DNA of 58,000 nt from Diphasiastrum complanatum (GCA_029204225.1 CM055108.1:13209955-13267954), one strand, 5' to 3'. Positions 10,609-23,136 are shown, numbered from the stretch's first letter. Notes: a model not told the origin generated them from the sequence alone. Numbers and translations: made by a program.

Positions 10609-11175
10609 CAAGGGTTGAAGCCAACAAGATTTGCCATCAAGCTGGCAGATCAATCCTGCGTGAAACCAAAAGGTGCAGTTGTCGATATCCCTGTAAAAAT
10701 AGCAGGCATGCAGTTTGTGATCACTTTTGTAGTCATGGATATACCAACTGCATACCGTGTATTACTGGGAAGACCATGGTTGAGGACTGCGCAAGTAGTA
10801 CACAACTGGGGCACGAGGAAACTCACCTTCGAGAACAGAGAGCAGGCTGTGAAGGTTGATCCAACCACATGTGAACCTATTGCACCCAAGGCTGATGACG
10901 GATCATCTACGATAGATCACACGATTGATTGCCCAAGCCCAGCCAAGGGAGGTCACTATGATTCAGAGACAGATGTTGTGAGATGGCCGGATGCATTAGC
11001 AACTATTGACTGTCGGGCATATCAATATGAATCAGATCCTGAACCCAGTACATCTTCACCCAAGTGTTACACTATGGACACACCAATCACATTTGGGACG
11101 AATATGATAAACGTAGCATGGCTCTCAATGGAACCTATTGAGAACCTAGTGGACAATGATTTAGTCCCTTGGTAA
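10609..11175 (+). pseudogene. Ty3/gypsy protease C-terminal part and linker (element B)
   Basis: Continues the same frame as the copia patch. PTRFAIKLADQSCVKPKG, MDIPTAYRVLLGRPWL and VVHNWGTRKLTFENRE are retropepsin blocks homologous to 4369-4677 on the minus strand. The catalytic DGGSG segment is missing, apparently replaced by the copia patch, so no active protease can be made. The linker (GGHYDSETDVVRWPDALATIDC) ends at a TAA after LVPW. Confidence 0.8.
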
Positions 11176-12160
11176 CATGCTCTAACTTATAATAAGAAGA
11201 TTGAGCTAACTGATGACCAGGTCCTACACCACATGGACCCAGATCACTACGGAATCAAGAAAGTACCAGCTCAACCGCCGCAAAAGTCTACCATGGTGAA
11301 AGTGTCAAGGATCGATCCACCCAAGGCACCTGTGAATAAGAAGAATCAGTTGAAGCAACACTACAACCAGATGATCCGATGGAGTGATCTACTCGAAGAG
11401 GCGCTAGCTACGGTAGATGTTGATATTCGCAACCACGAGGCGAATGTCACGACAGTTCCGATGAAAGGCAACAAGGACGGATCTACTAAAATGACAAAAA
11501 AGGACAAAAAGAAGGTGTTGGATTCCTTGAAGTCAATCAGGATGGACTCAGATACAACGTCATCTTCTACACAGGTCAAAGAAATTCAAAAGATGACCAG
11601 TCGGGCTAAGATCAATATGCTGAAAGAGCAATCTCGACGAGCGTCAGTTCACGAGATGACGACGTGGTAATTACGATGCCGCAAGCTCAACAAGAACCTG
11701 ATCAAAGTCAGGCACCAGCGGAACAAGTCTTCGAGGGACCTGCACGAACACAGCCGATGAACCTGGCCGAGCCAGGTGAAGAAGAAAAGATAGTGCATGT
11801 GGGAGAGCAGTTAACGCCCACACAGTTCAAGAGAATACGATCATTGTTGGTGGAGTATAAAGACTGTTTTGCCTAGAGTTATAGTGATCTTAAGGGCATT
11901 CCACCAACAATAGTCCAACACACTATACCCTTGCTAGATGGAGCAGTCCCCAAGGTAAGCCGTTACTACCACTGCAACCCAAATTATACAGAGCTGATCA
12001 AACAGGAGTTGCGAAAGTTGATGGATGCAGATTTCATTTATGAAATCTAGCACACAGAATGGGTATTGCCGATAGTTCTAGTACCCAAGAAGAATGGCAA
12101 AATGCGGATTTGTGTGAATCTGAAGGCGCTAAATGTCAAAATATTGAAAAATCTATCTAA
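11176..12160 (+). pseudogene. Ty3/gypsy linker and N-terminal RT (element B), truncated
   Basis: A Lys-rich linker (11233-11670) is followed, in another frame, by a stretch leading to the RT entry LVEYKDCFA, TAG at 11874-11876, then GIPPTIVQHTIPL, LRKLMDADFIYEI, TAG at 12048-12050, and VLVPKKNGKMRICVNLKALN. Homology is lost before the catalytic YLDD because an LTR-like sequence starts at about 12161. Dead copy. Confidence 0.75.
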
Positions 12161-12740
12161 TGTTGTGAGTATGGGTCCTAAAAATGCCAAAGATGAATTG
12201 AGCTCTTTTGGCTTAGTAAAGACCCATCTTAGAATAAAATATTCAAGGTAGGTAGAAGTAGAAAATCGAGCTACCATAGGAATTGCCATTTGTACTTTAC
12301 ATGCCACATTTAATGCATGAAAAGACTATGTGGCACAGTTAGACATAGTGAGGTGGCTTGGATAAGTCTAGATAGCTTGAGAGGTGGATCCACAACTCCA
12401 ATTCAACTCAAAGTAGGAGAAGAGTCCATGGATCTATATATATGTGATGTACTCTCATTGAGAAAATGATGAAATTTGTGTGTAATGCAAATTTGGAGAC
12501 AAGCTCTTTGTGCCCTCTCTCTCTCCACGAGTTTTTTACTTGCTATCTTCTCTCTCTAGCCAAGTAGAGACATTTATGATGCTTAGTCTTATGTTTTGTT
12601 GACAGATCTTGCTTGTAACACAATAATATTGCTTGTATGATCAGCTTTCCTATTGACAACCAATGCTAGTTTGATCTTTATGGTGTTATTGTGCTTAGGA
12701 GATCAAAAAATACATGTGTAAGGCATCCCACACGTGTGAA
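12161..12740 (+). repeat. LTR-like sequence and gag remnant before a copia fragment
   Basis: Starts TGTTGTGAGTATGGG at the point where gypsy RT homology is lost. It includes a pyrimidine-rich run (CTCTCTCTCTCC near 12516) typical of the transcribed part of LTRs, and CACACGTGTG near 12730. No PBS is visible and the 3' end is undefined. Called by position and composition only. Confidence 0.4.
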
Positions 12741-13855
12741 AGGAGATGAGGATGAGTCCTCTCAAGCTTCCACATCCAAGAAGAAGAAGAAAAACATCAA
12801 GTGTTTCTTTTGTGGCAAAAAGTAGCATTATGCCACCAATTGCTTCAAGAAGAAGAGTCAATTCAAGCAAGCCAACATTTCTAATGAAGAGAAGGAAGAT
12901 GCTCATGCAAGTGATGGAGAAGGATCTCTTATGGTCTCGAGTTTTTCTTCATCATCTTTCAAGAAGGATGGTTCGTGGTATATCGACATTGGAGCTTCCT
13001 CACATATGTGTAGCTCCAGGTATTCTTTTTCATCCATGTCACCTTATGAAGGAGCCAAGAAGTCCATCTACATAGCAAATGATCATGAGTGTGCTATTGA
13101 AGGCATAGGGACCATTCCCTTAAAGCTTTCTTCATCAAAAGTTCTTTCTTTGTCTAATGTACTTTTTGTTCCCAAGTTAACAAAAAATCTTATTAGTGTT
13201 GGGCAATTGTTTGATAGTGGACTAGATGTGAATTTCAATGTTGATACATGTACAATCAAGAAGCATGATGAGATCCTTGTTTTTGGGTCTAGATATGGTG
13301 GAATCTACAAGCTTGATCCCAAAGAGTATGCTAACTCTTGTGATAGTGCTTTTGCTACTCATATGTCTTTGGAGGAACTATGGCATAGAAGGTTGGGACA
13401 TCCTAACTATAATTCTATGGTGTCCATGGTCAAGAAAGCCAAAGCTATTGACTTGCCTAATCTTATCTCCAAGAATTTCAAGCCATGTGAGGCTTGTGCC
13501 ATATCTAAGTCTCATAAGAAGCCTTTTTCAAAGTCATCTATCAAGACTACACATCCATTGGAGCTGATACACTCGGATGTGCACTTCTCATCTTCAAAGA
13601 GCAAGGGTGGTGCTACTTGCTTTGTAACTTTCATTTATAATTTCACTAGATTTACTTGGGTATATCTTCTAGCTTCAAAATCTATGGTGTTTGACTATTT
13701 TCTAAAGTTCAAAGCTCTAGTTGAAAATCAATTTTCTTACAAAATCAAGATTCTTAGAAGTGATGGAGGTGGTGAGTACACTTCCAATAAATTTCATGAT
13801 TATTGTGAGCTTGAAGGCATTAAAAGGGAGTTTTCTTGTGCATATACACCAATTA
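12741..13855 (+). pseudogene. Ty1/copia gag knuckle, protease and integrase fragment
   Basis: CFFCGKK, a TAG in place of a residue, then HYATNCFKKK forms a damaged CCHC knuckle. The protease active site WYIDIGASSHMC follows (usual D-S/T-G replaced by D-I-G). NLISVGQLFDSGLDV and LWHRRLGHPN mark the GAG-pre-integrase domain. The integrase core has ELIHSDV and KILRSDGGGEYTSNKF, but the sequence breaks off right after YTP, before the third acidic residue. The break point joins a minus-strand copia gag, with the bases CCAAT shared at the join. Confidence 0.85.
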
Positions 13856-14313
13856 AGAATAACTTGAACAAGCTCTCCTTCCTTAATGCTCTCATCAATG
13901 CAAGATAACTCATCAGTCAAAGCCTTCACTCTCAAAACAAAAATATTTGGACTCTCTTCATTCTTTTGCAAACTTTGAAAGGTTTGTCTTCTTAGAGTCA
14001 ACACTCTAGAAGTAGACTTGGAGTCATAAAGCTTCTTTAATGAATCTCAAACATCCTTTGATGAAGTACTCTTACCAACTTCCTTGAGAAGTTCATTGGT
14101 AGCATTCATCTTGATCATGTGTAGAGCTCTTTTGGCCCTCTCGTCATACCTCAATTGTTCTTGTTGTGTTGTCGGCCTCTCCTCCAAACCTACAAAAATA
14201 TCCAAAACATCATTCATCTCACGAAGTGATTCCATCCTCACTATCCACAATGAATAGTTGCTTGAGGTAAGTCTATCATTGCCTTTCAACATGTATCCAC
14301 TTGATGTAACCAT
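13856..14313 (-). pseudogene. Ty1/copia gag (UBN2-type) fragment
   Basis: Minus-strand ATG at 14313. Reads NYSLWIVRMESLREMNDVLDIF, then ALHMIKMNATNELLKEV, and after one stop LTLRRQTFQSLQKNEESPN and DESIKEGELVQVILNW. These are the blocks of the UBN2 gag family. Truncated at VILN by the junction at 13855. The C-terminal half of gag is missing. Confidence 0.8.
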
Positions 14314-14897
14314 GTTGCAATGACCTGACTTTCAACTTGTTCCAATGCACAAAGCACTCTTTTGAAATATAACAAATGTTTCCAAAAAGAAATCACAAAG
14401 ATATGGAACCTCTCAATTCTCTTCTAACACTTATATCTAGCAAGTCAACACATAAAATGTAGAAATCTTGATCAGGCTATTATGATCTATCCTCAATCTA
14501 ATGACTCTTGCCACTTCCTAAGATTGAAGTACACTCTAATGAAGTTCAGTAACCTCACAAAATAGAGATCCAATCAAAATTAGGATTTTGACAAAATCAC
14601 AAGAAATTGAATATTTCAAATTCTACACGCAATTGCCTAAAACTTGATATAGAATCTTGTAGCCTCAAGTGAGACCTTCCTAATGCATTCAAAATTGGCT
14701 ATTTCTAGTAAGTGTGGTGTGAAATCGAAATTCCTCAAGTTCAATAACCTAAAATGAGATTTGATCTACAAAAGATCCAATCTACATCTACAAGATACTT
14801 GATTTTTGGGTATAAGTCAATCTCGCATGCTCTAGCATTGATATCTTCACCAAATCCTTGATAGATGTGCTTGATCCTTTCATAACCTGCAACACAA
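14314..14897 (-). repeat. Leader between PBS and gag of the minus-strand copia copy
   Basis: 584 bases with no ORF of note, longer than the usual short copia leader, so some foreign sequence may be included. AT-rich; otherwise nothing is recognised. Confidence 0.4.
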
Positions 14898-14909
14898 GCT
14901 CTGATACCA
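14898..14909 (-). other. Copia primer-binding site (iMet type)
   Basis: The minus strand reads TGGTATCAGAGC, the classic plant copia PBS complementary to initiator tRNA-Met. It directly abuts the LTR edge at 14910. Confidence 0.85.
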
Positions 14910-15562
14910 TGTGAAGAATTTGGGATCATTCAAGATCCAAATCCATAACCTGATCTTTGGTTAGAAATAGATCAACTCTATCAATCTTGCTAATGTGGAA
15001 ATATCAATATCTACTTAATGAAAGAGATGCAAAATCACTAAGAACCTGATCAAACATCAAACATAAGATATGATGAAGTTGCCATCCATACAAAAATAGT
15101 AAGCTACTGTATTTTACACGTGTGGATCCCAAAATAACATAAAATAAGCATTCTACACACAAGATTGCAAGATGTCACCAATATAGTGCACCAATGGATA
15201 GATGAACCCAAGAGAACCATGTATAAGCATGAAATGAGATAAGAGAGAGAATTTCTTCTCTTCCCATGAGTTACATTCTTTTATAACAGGTCCTAGCCTA
15301 ATTTCAAACTTTGGTTTCCCTCCATAATGAAAAGCCCAACTATTATTGTGACTAGATCCAATGTCTCTACTACTCAAATTGAATCTATCAAAAACTCATG
15401 TACTATACTTTCCCACACTTTCAAAAAGTGTTTATTCAAATGCTTTTATACTAACATAACTTTGAAAAGTCAAACTCTAAGTCTAATATGAAAATTGGCC
15501 TCAATTGTGTATTTGGCAATTTATCAAAGCATGACCAATATTGACTAAATTAGTTGAAATCT
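14910..15562 (-). repeat. Copia LTR shared between gag on one side and RNase H on the other
   Basis: Left edge TGTGAAGAATT next to the PBS. The right edge is probably TTTCACA at 15562, where the RNase H reading frame ends (stop 15550-15552) inside the LTR, as it does in the related elements at 41285 and 44411. The terminal inverted repeat would be TGTGAA/TTCACA. A left-hand gag and a right-hand pol both use this one LTR. Confidence 0.6.
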
Positions 15563-16228
15563 TTCACAAAAAGTACACCAAGTGATGTTCTATGCTTTAT
15601 GAACAGGTCTTTTCCCAATGCTTTCATGAAGATATCAGCCACACACTCCCTTGATGAGACATGTTGAAGCTCCACCTCCTTTGCCATGACTTGTTCTCTC
15701 ACAAAATGATATGCCACCTCAATATGCTTGCTCCTAGCATGAAAAGTAGGATTTCTTTCCAATATTTGGGCTGAAATGTTGTCACAAACGATGATTGGAC
15801 TCTCTGAAAAATCTAGCAAGTGAAGATCACTTACCATCCTCTTGATCCATAGCATTTCCTTTGCACAAGATGTAAGTGCTTTGTACTCGGCCTCACTAGA
15901 TGACAATGAGACAGTAGCTTACTTTTTTGACAATTAAGAGATAGCTCCATCACCTTTAAAGATAGCATGTGCACTTATGGACTTCCTATCAATTTGATCT
16001 CCTAAAAAATCTAAATCTGAAAATCCAAACAAGTTAGGTGATGATCCTCCATAAACAATGCCAAAATCTTGAGTTCCCAATATATATCTCAAAACCCTCT
16101 TTCCTAGGTTCCAATGATCCTCACTAGGATCTTGCATACATTGGCTTAATCAGCCAATGCAATAGCTTAGATCATGTCTTGTGATGGTTAGGTATATGAG
16201 TGAACCAACTAGCTTTCTATAGAGAGTA
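15550..16228 (-). pseudogene. Ty1/copia RNase H domain, interrupted
   Basis: Reads GKRVLRYILGTQDFGIVYGG and SDLDFLGDQIDRKSISAHA, then SSSEAEYKALTSCAKEMLWIK, DNISAQILERNPTFHARSKHIEV and [17 protein letters not shown]. These are the standard copia RNase H blocks including SEAEY. A frame break lies near 15920. The RT portion is on the far side of a solo LTR inserted at 16234. Confidence 0.85.
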
Positions 16229-17070
16229 ATGTCTGTGAAAAAAGTACAAAAAGGACCAAGAGTGGATCCTAATCTGATCCTCAAGAGGGATCGGTTGTCA
16301 GATTACTTGATCTATCAATCTACTTCAGATTAACATCAATCTAGATCAATTCTAGACACAAAATCCTAACAAGAACAATCATTAATTGAAGGTAAGTGTA
16401 TTTTATGGTTTCACACGTGTGAAACACTGTCTGAGTACGGACTCCAACCTGAAAATCAAGTACACATTGATAGAACCTCAAAACAATCAAAACAAATGTA
16501 GACAAATGGAGAGAATCACTCAAAATTGCTTCCAAAACCAAGATTGGTGTCTCACATTGATTATGGCCAAATGTGGCTCTATATATACAATAAGTGGGAG
16601 CTCGTGGTACTGATCATCCCTCTGATCCCACATGTGTGAAGGTGCTTTGTCATATGATGATTCATCATGCAAAACTGACACTTGGACAAAACCTTCTATT
16701 TTGAGCACTTTTGGTCCATTTTCCTTCTATATGGAGATCTACTTGGAAATCTTCTAGAAGTCAAAATTTGCCTACTTTAGCTTATTCCACACATGTGAGC
16801 TGTCCTCTACACATGGGATATGACACCTAACCAAAGGATGTGGCTCATGCAATCAATAGATTGATGCCATGTGTCATATGTCTAGAAAACTAGTTTTTGG
16901 CCTTTTTAGCCACTAGAACTTGAATTAAATCATATGTACAACCTATATGATTATGGTACATGACAAGTACACTATTTTCACACGTGGAAACAGGCTCCAC
17001 ACATGTGTGTTTATCTATATACAAGATTTTTGGCCTCTACCAAGCTTATTTTTGCATTTTTCACAATGTC
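16229..17070. mobile_element. Solo LTR with target-site duplication ATGTC, inserted in copia pol
   Basis: The element itself spans 16234-17065. It starts TGTGAAAAA and ends TTTTTCACA, a perfect 9-bp terminal inverted repeat. It is flanked on both sides by ATGTC (16229-16233 and 17066-17070). The copia RT/RNase H coding sequence is collinear across the insertion: the homologous stretch at 41990-42030 is continuous. It carries the 18-bp palindrome at 16408-16425. No internal coding region remains, so it is a recombination product of a full element. Confidence 0.9.
16408..16425. repeat. 18-bp perfect palindrome with central G-box
   Basis: GTTTCACACGTGTGAAAC equals its own reverse complement and centres on CACGTG, the core of plant bZIP/bHLH sites. 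It lies inside the solo LTR. Confidence 0.9.
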
Positions 17071-17999
17071 CTTGAAGGATCTTTCATTACCTCTTATAAT
17101 TAGCTTTACATTTGACTCCATTAGTGTATCACAAGACTTTGCATCTACCATATGAAATCTTTTTAGAATAGAATGAACATACTTCTCTTGACATATGAAT
17201 GTAGATTGAGAAGTTTTAAATACTTATATTCCCAATATATAATGCAAAATACCAAGATCATGCACCTCAAACTCCTTTTTGAGTGCAATCTTTATATCAT
17301 CAATATATTGATCGTTGCCTCCACTCAATATGATATCATCCACATAGACTAGAAGAATAGTAACATAATTTCCAGCAAATCTAAAATAAAATAAATGATC
17401 ATACTCACTCATAACAAAGTTTTGAGAGAGTAGGAATGTGTTAAGCTTAGCATACCAACTCATTGGTGCTTGCTTAAGCCCATACAAACTCTTTTGTAGA
17501 TAACAAACACGATTTGGCTTGCCATGAGAGACGTAGCCCTTGGGTTGCTCCATGAACACTTCCTCTTCAAGATCTCCATTCAAGAATGCATTTCTAAAAT
17601 CCAATTGCCATAGGTCCCACCCAAAAAGTGTAGCAATGAAATAATGACTCGAATGCTTACCATCTTTGCCACGGGTGCAAAGGTCTCATCATAGTCAATT
17701 CCATACTCTTGTGCATATCCTTTTGCCACCAACCTTGCCTTATACTTGTCGACTGATCCATATTGGTTTGTCTTCACTTTGAAGATCCATTTGCATCCAA
17801 TAGCTTTCTTGCCTTTTGGAAGTTCCACCAATCTCCATGTTCCATTCTTCATAAGAGCTTGATATTCAAGATCCATTGCTTGGATCTACTCCTCTTTGTT
17901 CCTTGCTTCATCTATACATGTAGGTTCATCAAAAGAGGTTTGTAAAGCAAAACTTGTATCACCAACAATTTGCTTATTCTTTGTTGGTGTATGATGTGA
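17071..17999 (-). pseudogene. Ty1/copia reverse transcriptase, frameshifted
   Basis: Minus-strand [31 protein letters not shown] (shown from 17870 down), [26 protein letters not shown], a frame break near 17590, [37 protein letters not shown] and the catalytic YVDDIIL near 17340. It continues across the solo LTR into RNase H at 16228. The upstream IN-RT spacer is visible to about 17999, where homology ends. Confidence 0.85.
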
Positions 18000-19100
18000 A
18001 ATGCTTGGTCTATGATTGATTACGATTGCAGCGGACGTGATGGAAGCAGAACACGAGAGGCGATTACAATGTAAAATGATGCCTCTACCAACAGTAAGAA
18101 AATAATGAACATAGTAGTAACTGCGATTTCAGGAACATGGATTGACTAGGAACAGAATCAAAAGCTTGTTATCCCTTTTGGGTTATCAATGTAGGAGTCT
18201 GAGGCTGCCGTAACAGTAGAATTGCAAAGCATTAGGCGTCTTGGACAGCCATGCGATCCTCTGTCTCTGATAACCGTGTTTGTGTGCAAGAGAGTGAGAG
18301 AGACAATTGCATTCAATCAAGAACGTAAGGATTGAATAGTAGCAAATCTGTATATATATAAAAGATAATCGTAACACAATACAATAGCGTTGATAAGAGC
18401 GTGCTCCTAATTACAGACTCAAAACAATAGCTACAGTTCTAGATATCTCTGTGTGTATAAATCACTAACTCTAAGGAGCTAGTTACTTAAGACCTTTTGG
18501 TCGTTGGATCACTCTGTGCATACAACACCTATCTATCACCCCTTATCTTCGCTCAAATACATATTTATAGCTATCATAGTCTTTTGATTTATTGTAATTA
18601 CAGTTTACAAGATGATTAGTGCAAAGATATAGGTCGTCATGGCCATAGTCTGTCCACAATTGTTTGAACAATCGCTGGTTGTTCAATCAGTTTTTGATCG
18701 TTTGCTTTGTAGGTGATCGTTTGCTTTTTTTGTTGATAACCGTAAGTGATAACTTACGGAGTTAAACGATGAGATGGGTCTACCATTGTTAGTTGACTTC
18801 GTAGGAACTCGTAAGTCATCGTCGCTAGTCGACTTCGTTGATAATCGTAAGTAGGTTGCTTACGTTTAAAAATGGTTGAGGAGAGTTGACTCTGGTCATT
18901 TGTAGGAGGTCGTAAGAAGGTCACTTGCGGTGGTCGACAAGATTCCACAAGTGCTCGTAGATGGTAACCTACAGGTTTTAACTGTTGGAGAAAGAGGGGG
19001 TATCGTGTGTGAGAAACAAAAAATAGCTTGAAAAGAAAGACAAACACGAACGAGAAAACGAACTCGAACAAAAAGTGTTCGTGCACACCGGAATGAGCTA
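18000..19100. repeat. LTR-like noncoding sequence with repeated CGTAAG/CTTACG motifs
   Basis: No gene. From about 18730 to 18970 the short words CGTAAG and CTTACG or CTTACGG recur in both orientations every 20-50 bases, together with GTCGACTTCGT-type words. The edge near 19079-19140 (TTCGTGCACACCGGAATGAG, then TGACTATGCCTATTAG) resembles 34870-34935, so it belongs to a dispersed repeat. Class not determined. Confidence 0.4.
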
Positions 19101-22100
19101 TATGACTCTTTCCCTAAGTATGACTATGCCTATTAGAGATGCAATTATGGCCGTTCTGATTACATAGCTATCTGCAACCATGTCCTACGTTCTGCAGTAC
19201 GTTAAGATTACCTCCTTGTTGAGAACCTTGCCCCTGATGTAGTGATATCTGATTTCTATTTCATGATTCTTCCTGCATGTTTATTGATCATTGATCTAGG
19301 GTCAGGTGAAACCAACTTTGGTTCTACGTCTGCTTATCTGATACCTGTAAGAATCACAAACTTAGACAGCCAATTTACCTGAAGAACGTCCACAACGGGC
19401 TTCCGGCATGGCTGAAAGGGACCCAGCTTGTAGATTATCCATTTCTTTATTAAGAAACTTCAAGATAAAGAATTAGTTCAAAAACTTGTCTTTTTCTTAA
19501 CTTTTGGGTCCTACCTTGATTTAGGGCCATTCAAATGCATGCTTCCTCCATTAAAAGGGTAGAAAAAAATTGTACCTTGCAAGTGCAACTCCTCTCAGAC
19601 AAAAAGGAGTGTTGTATTATGCAAATAAAGTGGATTGATCATTCTACGGGCATATGGTTGCTAAGCACCTATTTACACTAGTGCTCCTTTTGGCCTGTGT
19701 GAGTTTGATCCAACCTCTTTTCTCCAATTGCTCAAGTATGTTTGTAAGGGAGAAAACTGGGTATTCCATGCTTCATAGTCTATGGCCAGCCATGATCTCT
19801 TGCAAGCTCAATTTCCCTTCTAGAGCATCTCCATTGAATCATAGCTTTCAAAAATATCATGTACAGAGAAAGATCTTAAGTTTTTCCTTATGAAAATCAT
19901 TTGCTCATAAATAAGACTTCTTGTGCCTATCTCCACCTTTATATGCAGTTTCTCTTGCAAATTCTCACTTTTTTGAAGTCATCCTACTAGAGCCTATTTG
20001 ATACAGTTGACAATTTGTCAATTGGTGTGACAACGAGTGCACATTCCCCAAAACCTCAAAATTGTGAATCTTTTTGAAATTTTAGAATTCTGATAATTTT
20101 GCACTCAATTTTTTTGCCAGAAATGATGCTCTCTAATATAGTAGTAAGATTAAATTTGCATATAAGCACAATATCAAATCTTTTCATGATAGTTTGACTT
20201 ACCAAAACTCCCAAACTAGTCAAATCACCCAAACTTCGTCAATCGACCTGATTCTTAGAATTCACTCTAGTAAATTCAATTGAAATATCTATCGGTTTGC
20301 ACCTCAATGAGGTTTTGATACCGTGTTCAGGATCGAACAAAATTGCATATTGCAGATCTACTTTGCTATCAATCAGAGAGCTCAATAGACTTTAGAAAGA
20401 ACATAAACTCTAAAATTTTGATTAGCATAATGAACTAAAGGAAAGATAAATATATACAACACTAGTTTTTGGGTGGTAATGTTGGAGGGCATGGCAGTCC
20501 CCATTACAAGACCATTGTCATGATTTAGTTTATCTAGTTAATGTGGCATTCACACTAGCTGCATTATTGGATAAATGAAAAAATTGCTAATCATGATGAT
20601 GCATGTTGAACAAGTAAAAGATTGGGCTTATCTATAATAATTAAAATAATAATGTTCACGAGCCGGCAGCGTGAGCTGCCTGGAAACCACATTTTCCTTC
20701 ATGTTTTTTTTTTTTTCTAGCAGCAGTTGTGCTGCCCCACGAGCAACCTTACCTTGCCTAGAAAAAAAACTCCCCATTTTTCAAATTTTGAATCCTCCCC
20801 TTTGCCCACACACCCAAAACCCTGCCCTACCCACCCAAAACGCCCGCTCGCCCGCAGACCCGCAGACTTGCAGACTCACATCGCTAGTAATATATAGTAA
20901 AATTGTATATGTTTTTGAGTAATATCAATCAATCTTTTCTCGTGTTGTCGCTTGAACTTGCCAGTGAACTATGTGTCATCTCTTTCTTTTATCATTTTAT
21001 AAATATTAGCTCTAATCAATCAATGCATTTCATACACATCTTATTAACGTCTTGTTGCTGTGAAAAAAAAAAGTATGGATAAAGTTGTAAGATAATTTTT
21101 TTGAAGCTTTAAAGATGAAGTCAACATCAATAAAGCTTCTCAGTAGCTTGTAGTGCTCTAACAAGTCTGGAATAAAGTGTGATTTGCCTAGAAATATAAT
21201 GCTTCTTGGTTTCCAAGGGGAGGCTCGAACCTGATCATTATAAACGCTTTGACACTTATATCTTTAAAGAGAAAGAAATTAATATACAAATTATATTGAG
21301 GCAATAACACTGTCAAATCCATCCATGGTAAAGAGTTTATGTATGGGTAGAAGATAGATCCTAAGGACAATGAACTCTTCAATAAAGAGATGAGCCTTTT
21401 GGATTATCTAGGCAAAATTCAAACAAAAAAAATCCTATGAAAGATAGGAAACATTGACAAGCTCAATTATGTGAGAACAAACCTTTTGGCAAGTAAGGAA
21501 TGATAGATTATGTTGATGTATCCAAGAATCTACAAAGAGAAATATTTTCCTTTTCCTAGATGCCTAATAGATTAGATTAGATTTAACCATGAAGTGTAGA
21601 AGAAATTTATAAATAGAAGGAGGATAACGATTGCAAAATTATGTACCTTTTCATATATTATCATCACTTTGCTCCTTCGAATTTGTGATGGATGCCTTAT
21701 ATGAACACACGAAGGTGAATCTATGCTTAATTCATACACTTAGTCACCACATTTAAATGACTTTGGCATGAATTTCAAAACATATTAGACTCAAATTACT
21801 TTCAACTATTTTCTTTAGGGATTTCTTTATTGATGATAAGGTGTCATTGTAGTTGACTCCATGGAAGACCTGAAAGTCTAGAAATAACCTACTAGGTGAG
21901 GAATTTGTCTTTGAATTATTTCAAGTAGGCTAGCATAACTGAAACCAATCTGAAATGTGTATATCTAATAAGAATGGTTCTATTTTGAGATGTCTTCTTG
22001 CATATTGTAGCTTGGATTGGGTGACCCACATGCAAGCCCCATTTTTATTATTATCATGGTATGAATATTACCACTCTAGTGCCTTGGACATCATAAAAGC

Positions 22101-23136
22101 ATGATATATTTCATGCACATGTTTAGTTAGTGACATACTTACCTTTGCACAAAAAAGGCATGACTCATGCCATCCATGATGATATGTTTTGACTTTGGAT
22201 ATCAATGCAACTAGAGAAAGTGCATAGTTCTCATGAGCAAATTTATCTTGATTGATACTGGTTTCAGATTTCATGGATTAGAGAGAGCATTTCTTTTCAT
22301 TATAGCTTTTCTTGATCGTGATGAAAACTATGCAAGGCCCATATGTTGGAGTGCTGTAACACGGTTAAGGTGGTTAATCCTCAATTTTGAAATGAAGGCA
22401 GGGTCTGGGCTAGAGGGTCTGAGATAGTTCCATTCGTGGGACTTGACATAAAAACATCTATGTGCTTGTATCCTAAGTAAGCCTTGGCTTCACATGTATG
22501 GGTGCATTTGCTCAGAGCCCATGCTTCAACATGGGATTTTGCACACTGTGGGCATATTTAGCTAATGTCAAGGATTCATTCATTGGCTTAAGTTACATGT
22601 TTCAACTATTGTGAGTATCTGGCCTCCCCTTATATTTCAAAAGGAAAATGGCTACTTTGCAACATCATACATCCCAAGATAAAGTAGCAACATAAGTGAT
22701 GTACCATCCAGGCAACTATCTATAAATGTGTCACAACATCACAAATTGGAAGGAAGTGGTATAGCTCTCAAGAATGAGGGCACGATCCTCATGTAATGCC
22801 TTGTCCTGAATTTCAAATCAAAGTGAACTTGATGCAACATTTGTGTAGTTAACCTTCTTGCAATCCATGATTGTGATTTGCCTTGAGTTTGGACGTCCTC
22901 TTCATGGGAATTTGGGAGGTGTTTAAAGAGAACATTTACATTACTTTATTAAGTTGGAGCAAATCTTGGTCCTTCCAATGGAGCACCTTTGTGCGGCCTC
23001 CATGTTATTCAAGATATTCTATTTGTTAAAAGGATGTAGTAGGCCTTGTTTGCCTTGCTTTTCCACATTGCTTTGCTGGGCCTTTCCTTTGCCAATGCCT
23101 ATTTTAGATTTAGTCGGCTCCTCTTCTCTTTAGTCT
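19101..23136. other. Gene-poor AT-rich intergenic sequence
   Basis: No ORF with conserved motifs on either strand. A T-run near 20707 and a C-rich low-complexity patch at 20790-20880 (repeated CCCACCCAAAAC and CCCGCAGAC words) are the only notable local features. Nothing else is recognisable. Confidence 0.5.

Noticed and set aside
18754-19086. Minus-strand 110-codon ORF with a Phe/Val-rich hydrophobic start
   Set aside because: Falls in LTR-like repeat sequence, has no homologous counterpart, and the hydrophobicity comes from AT-rich low-complexity DNA.
20671-20922. C-rich, Pro-rich ORF
   Set aside because: Low-complexity repeat words (CCCACCCAAAAC) rather than a coding pattern.
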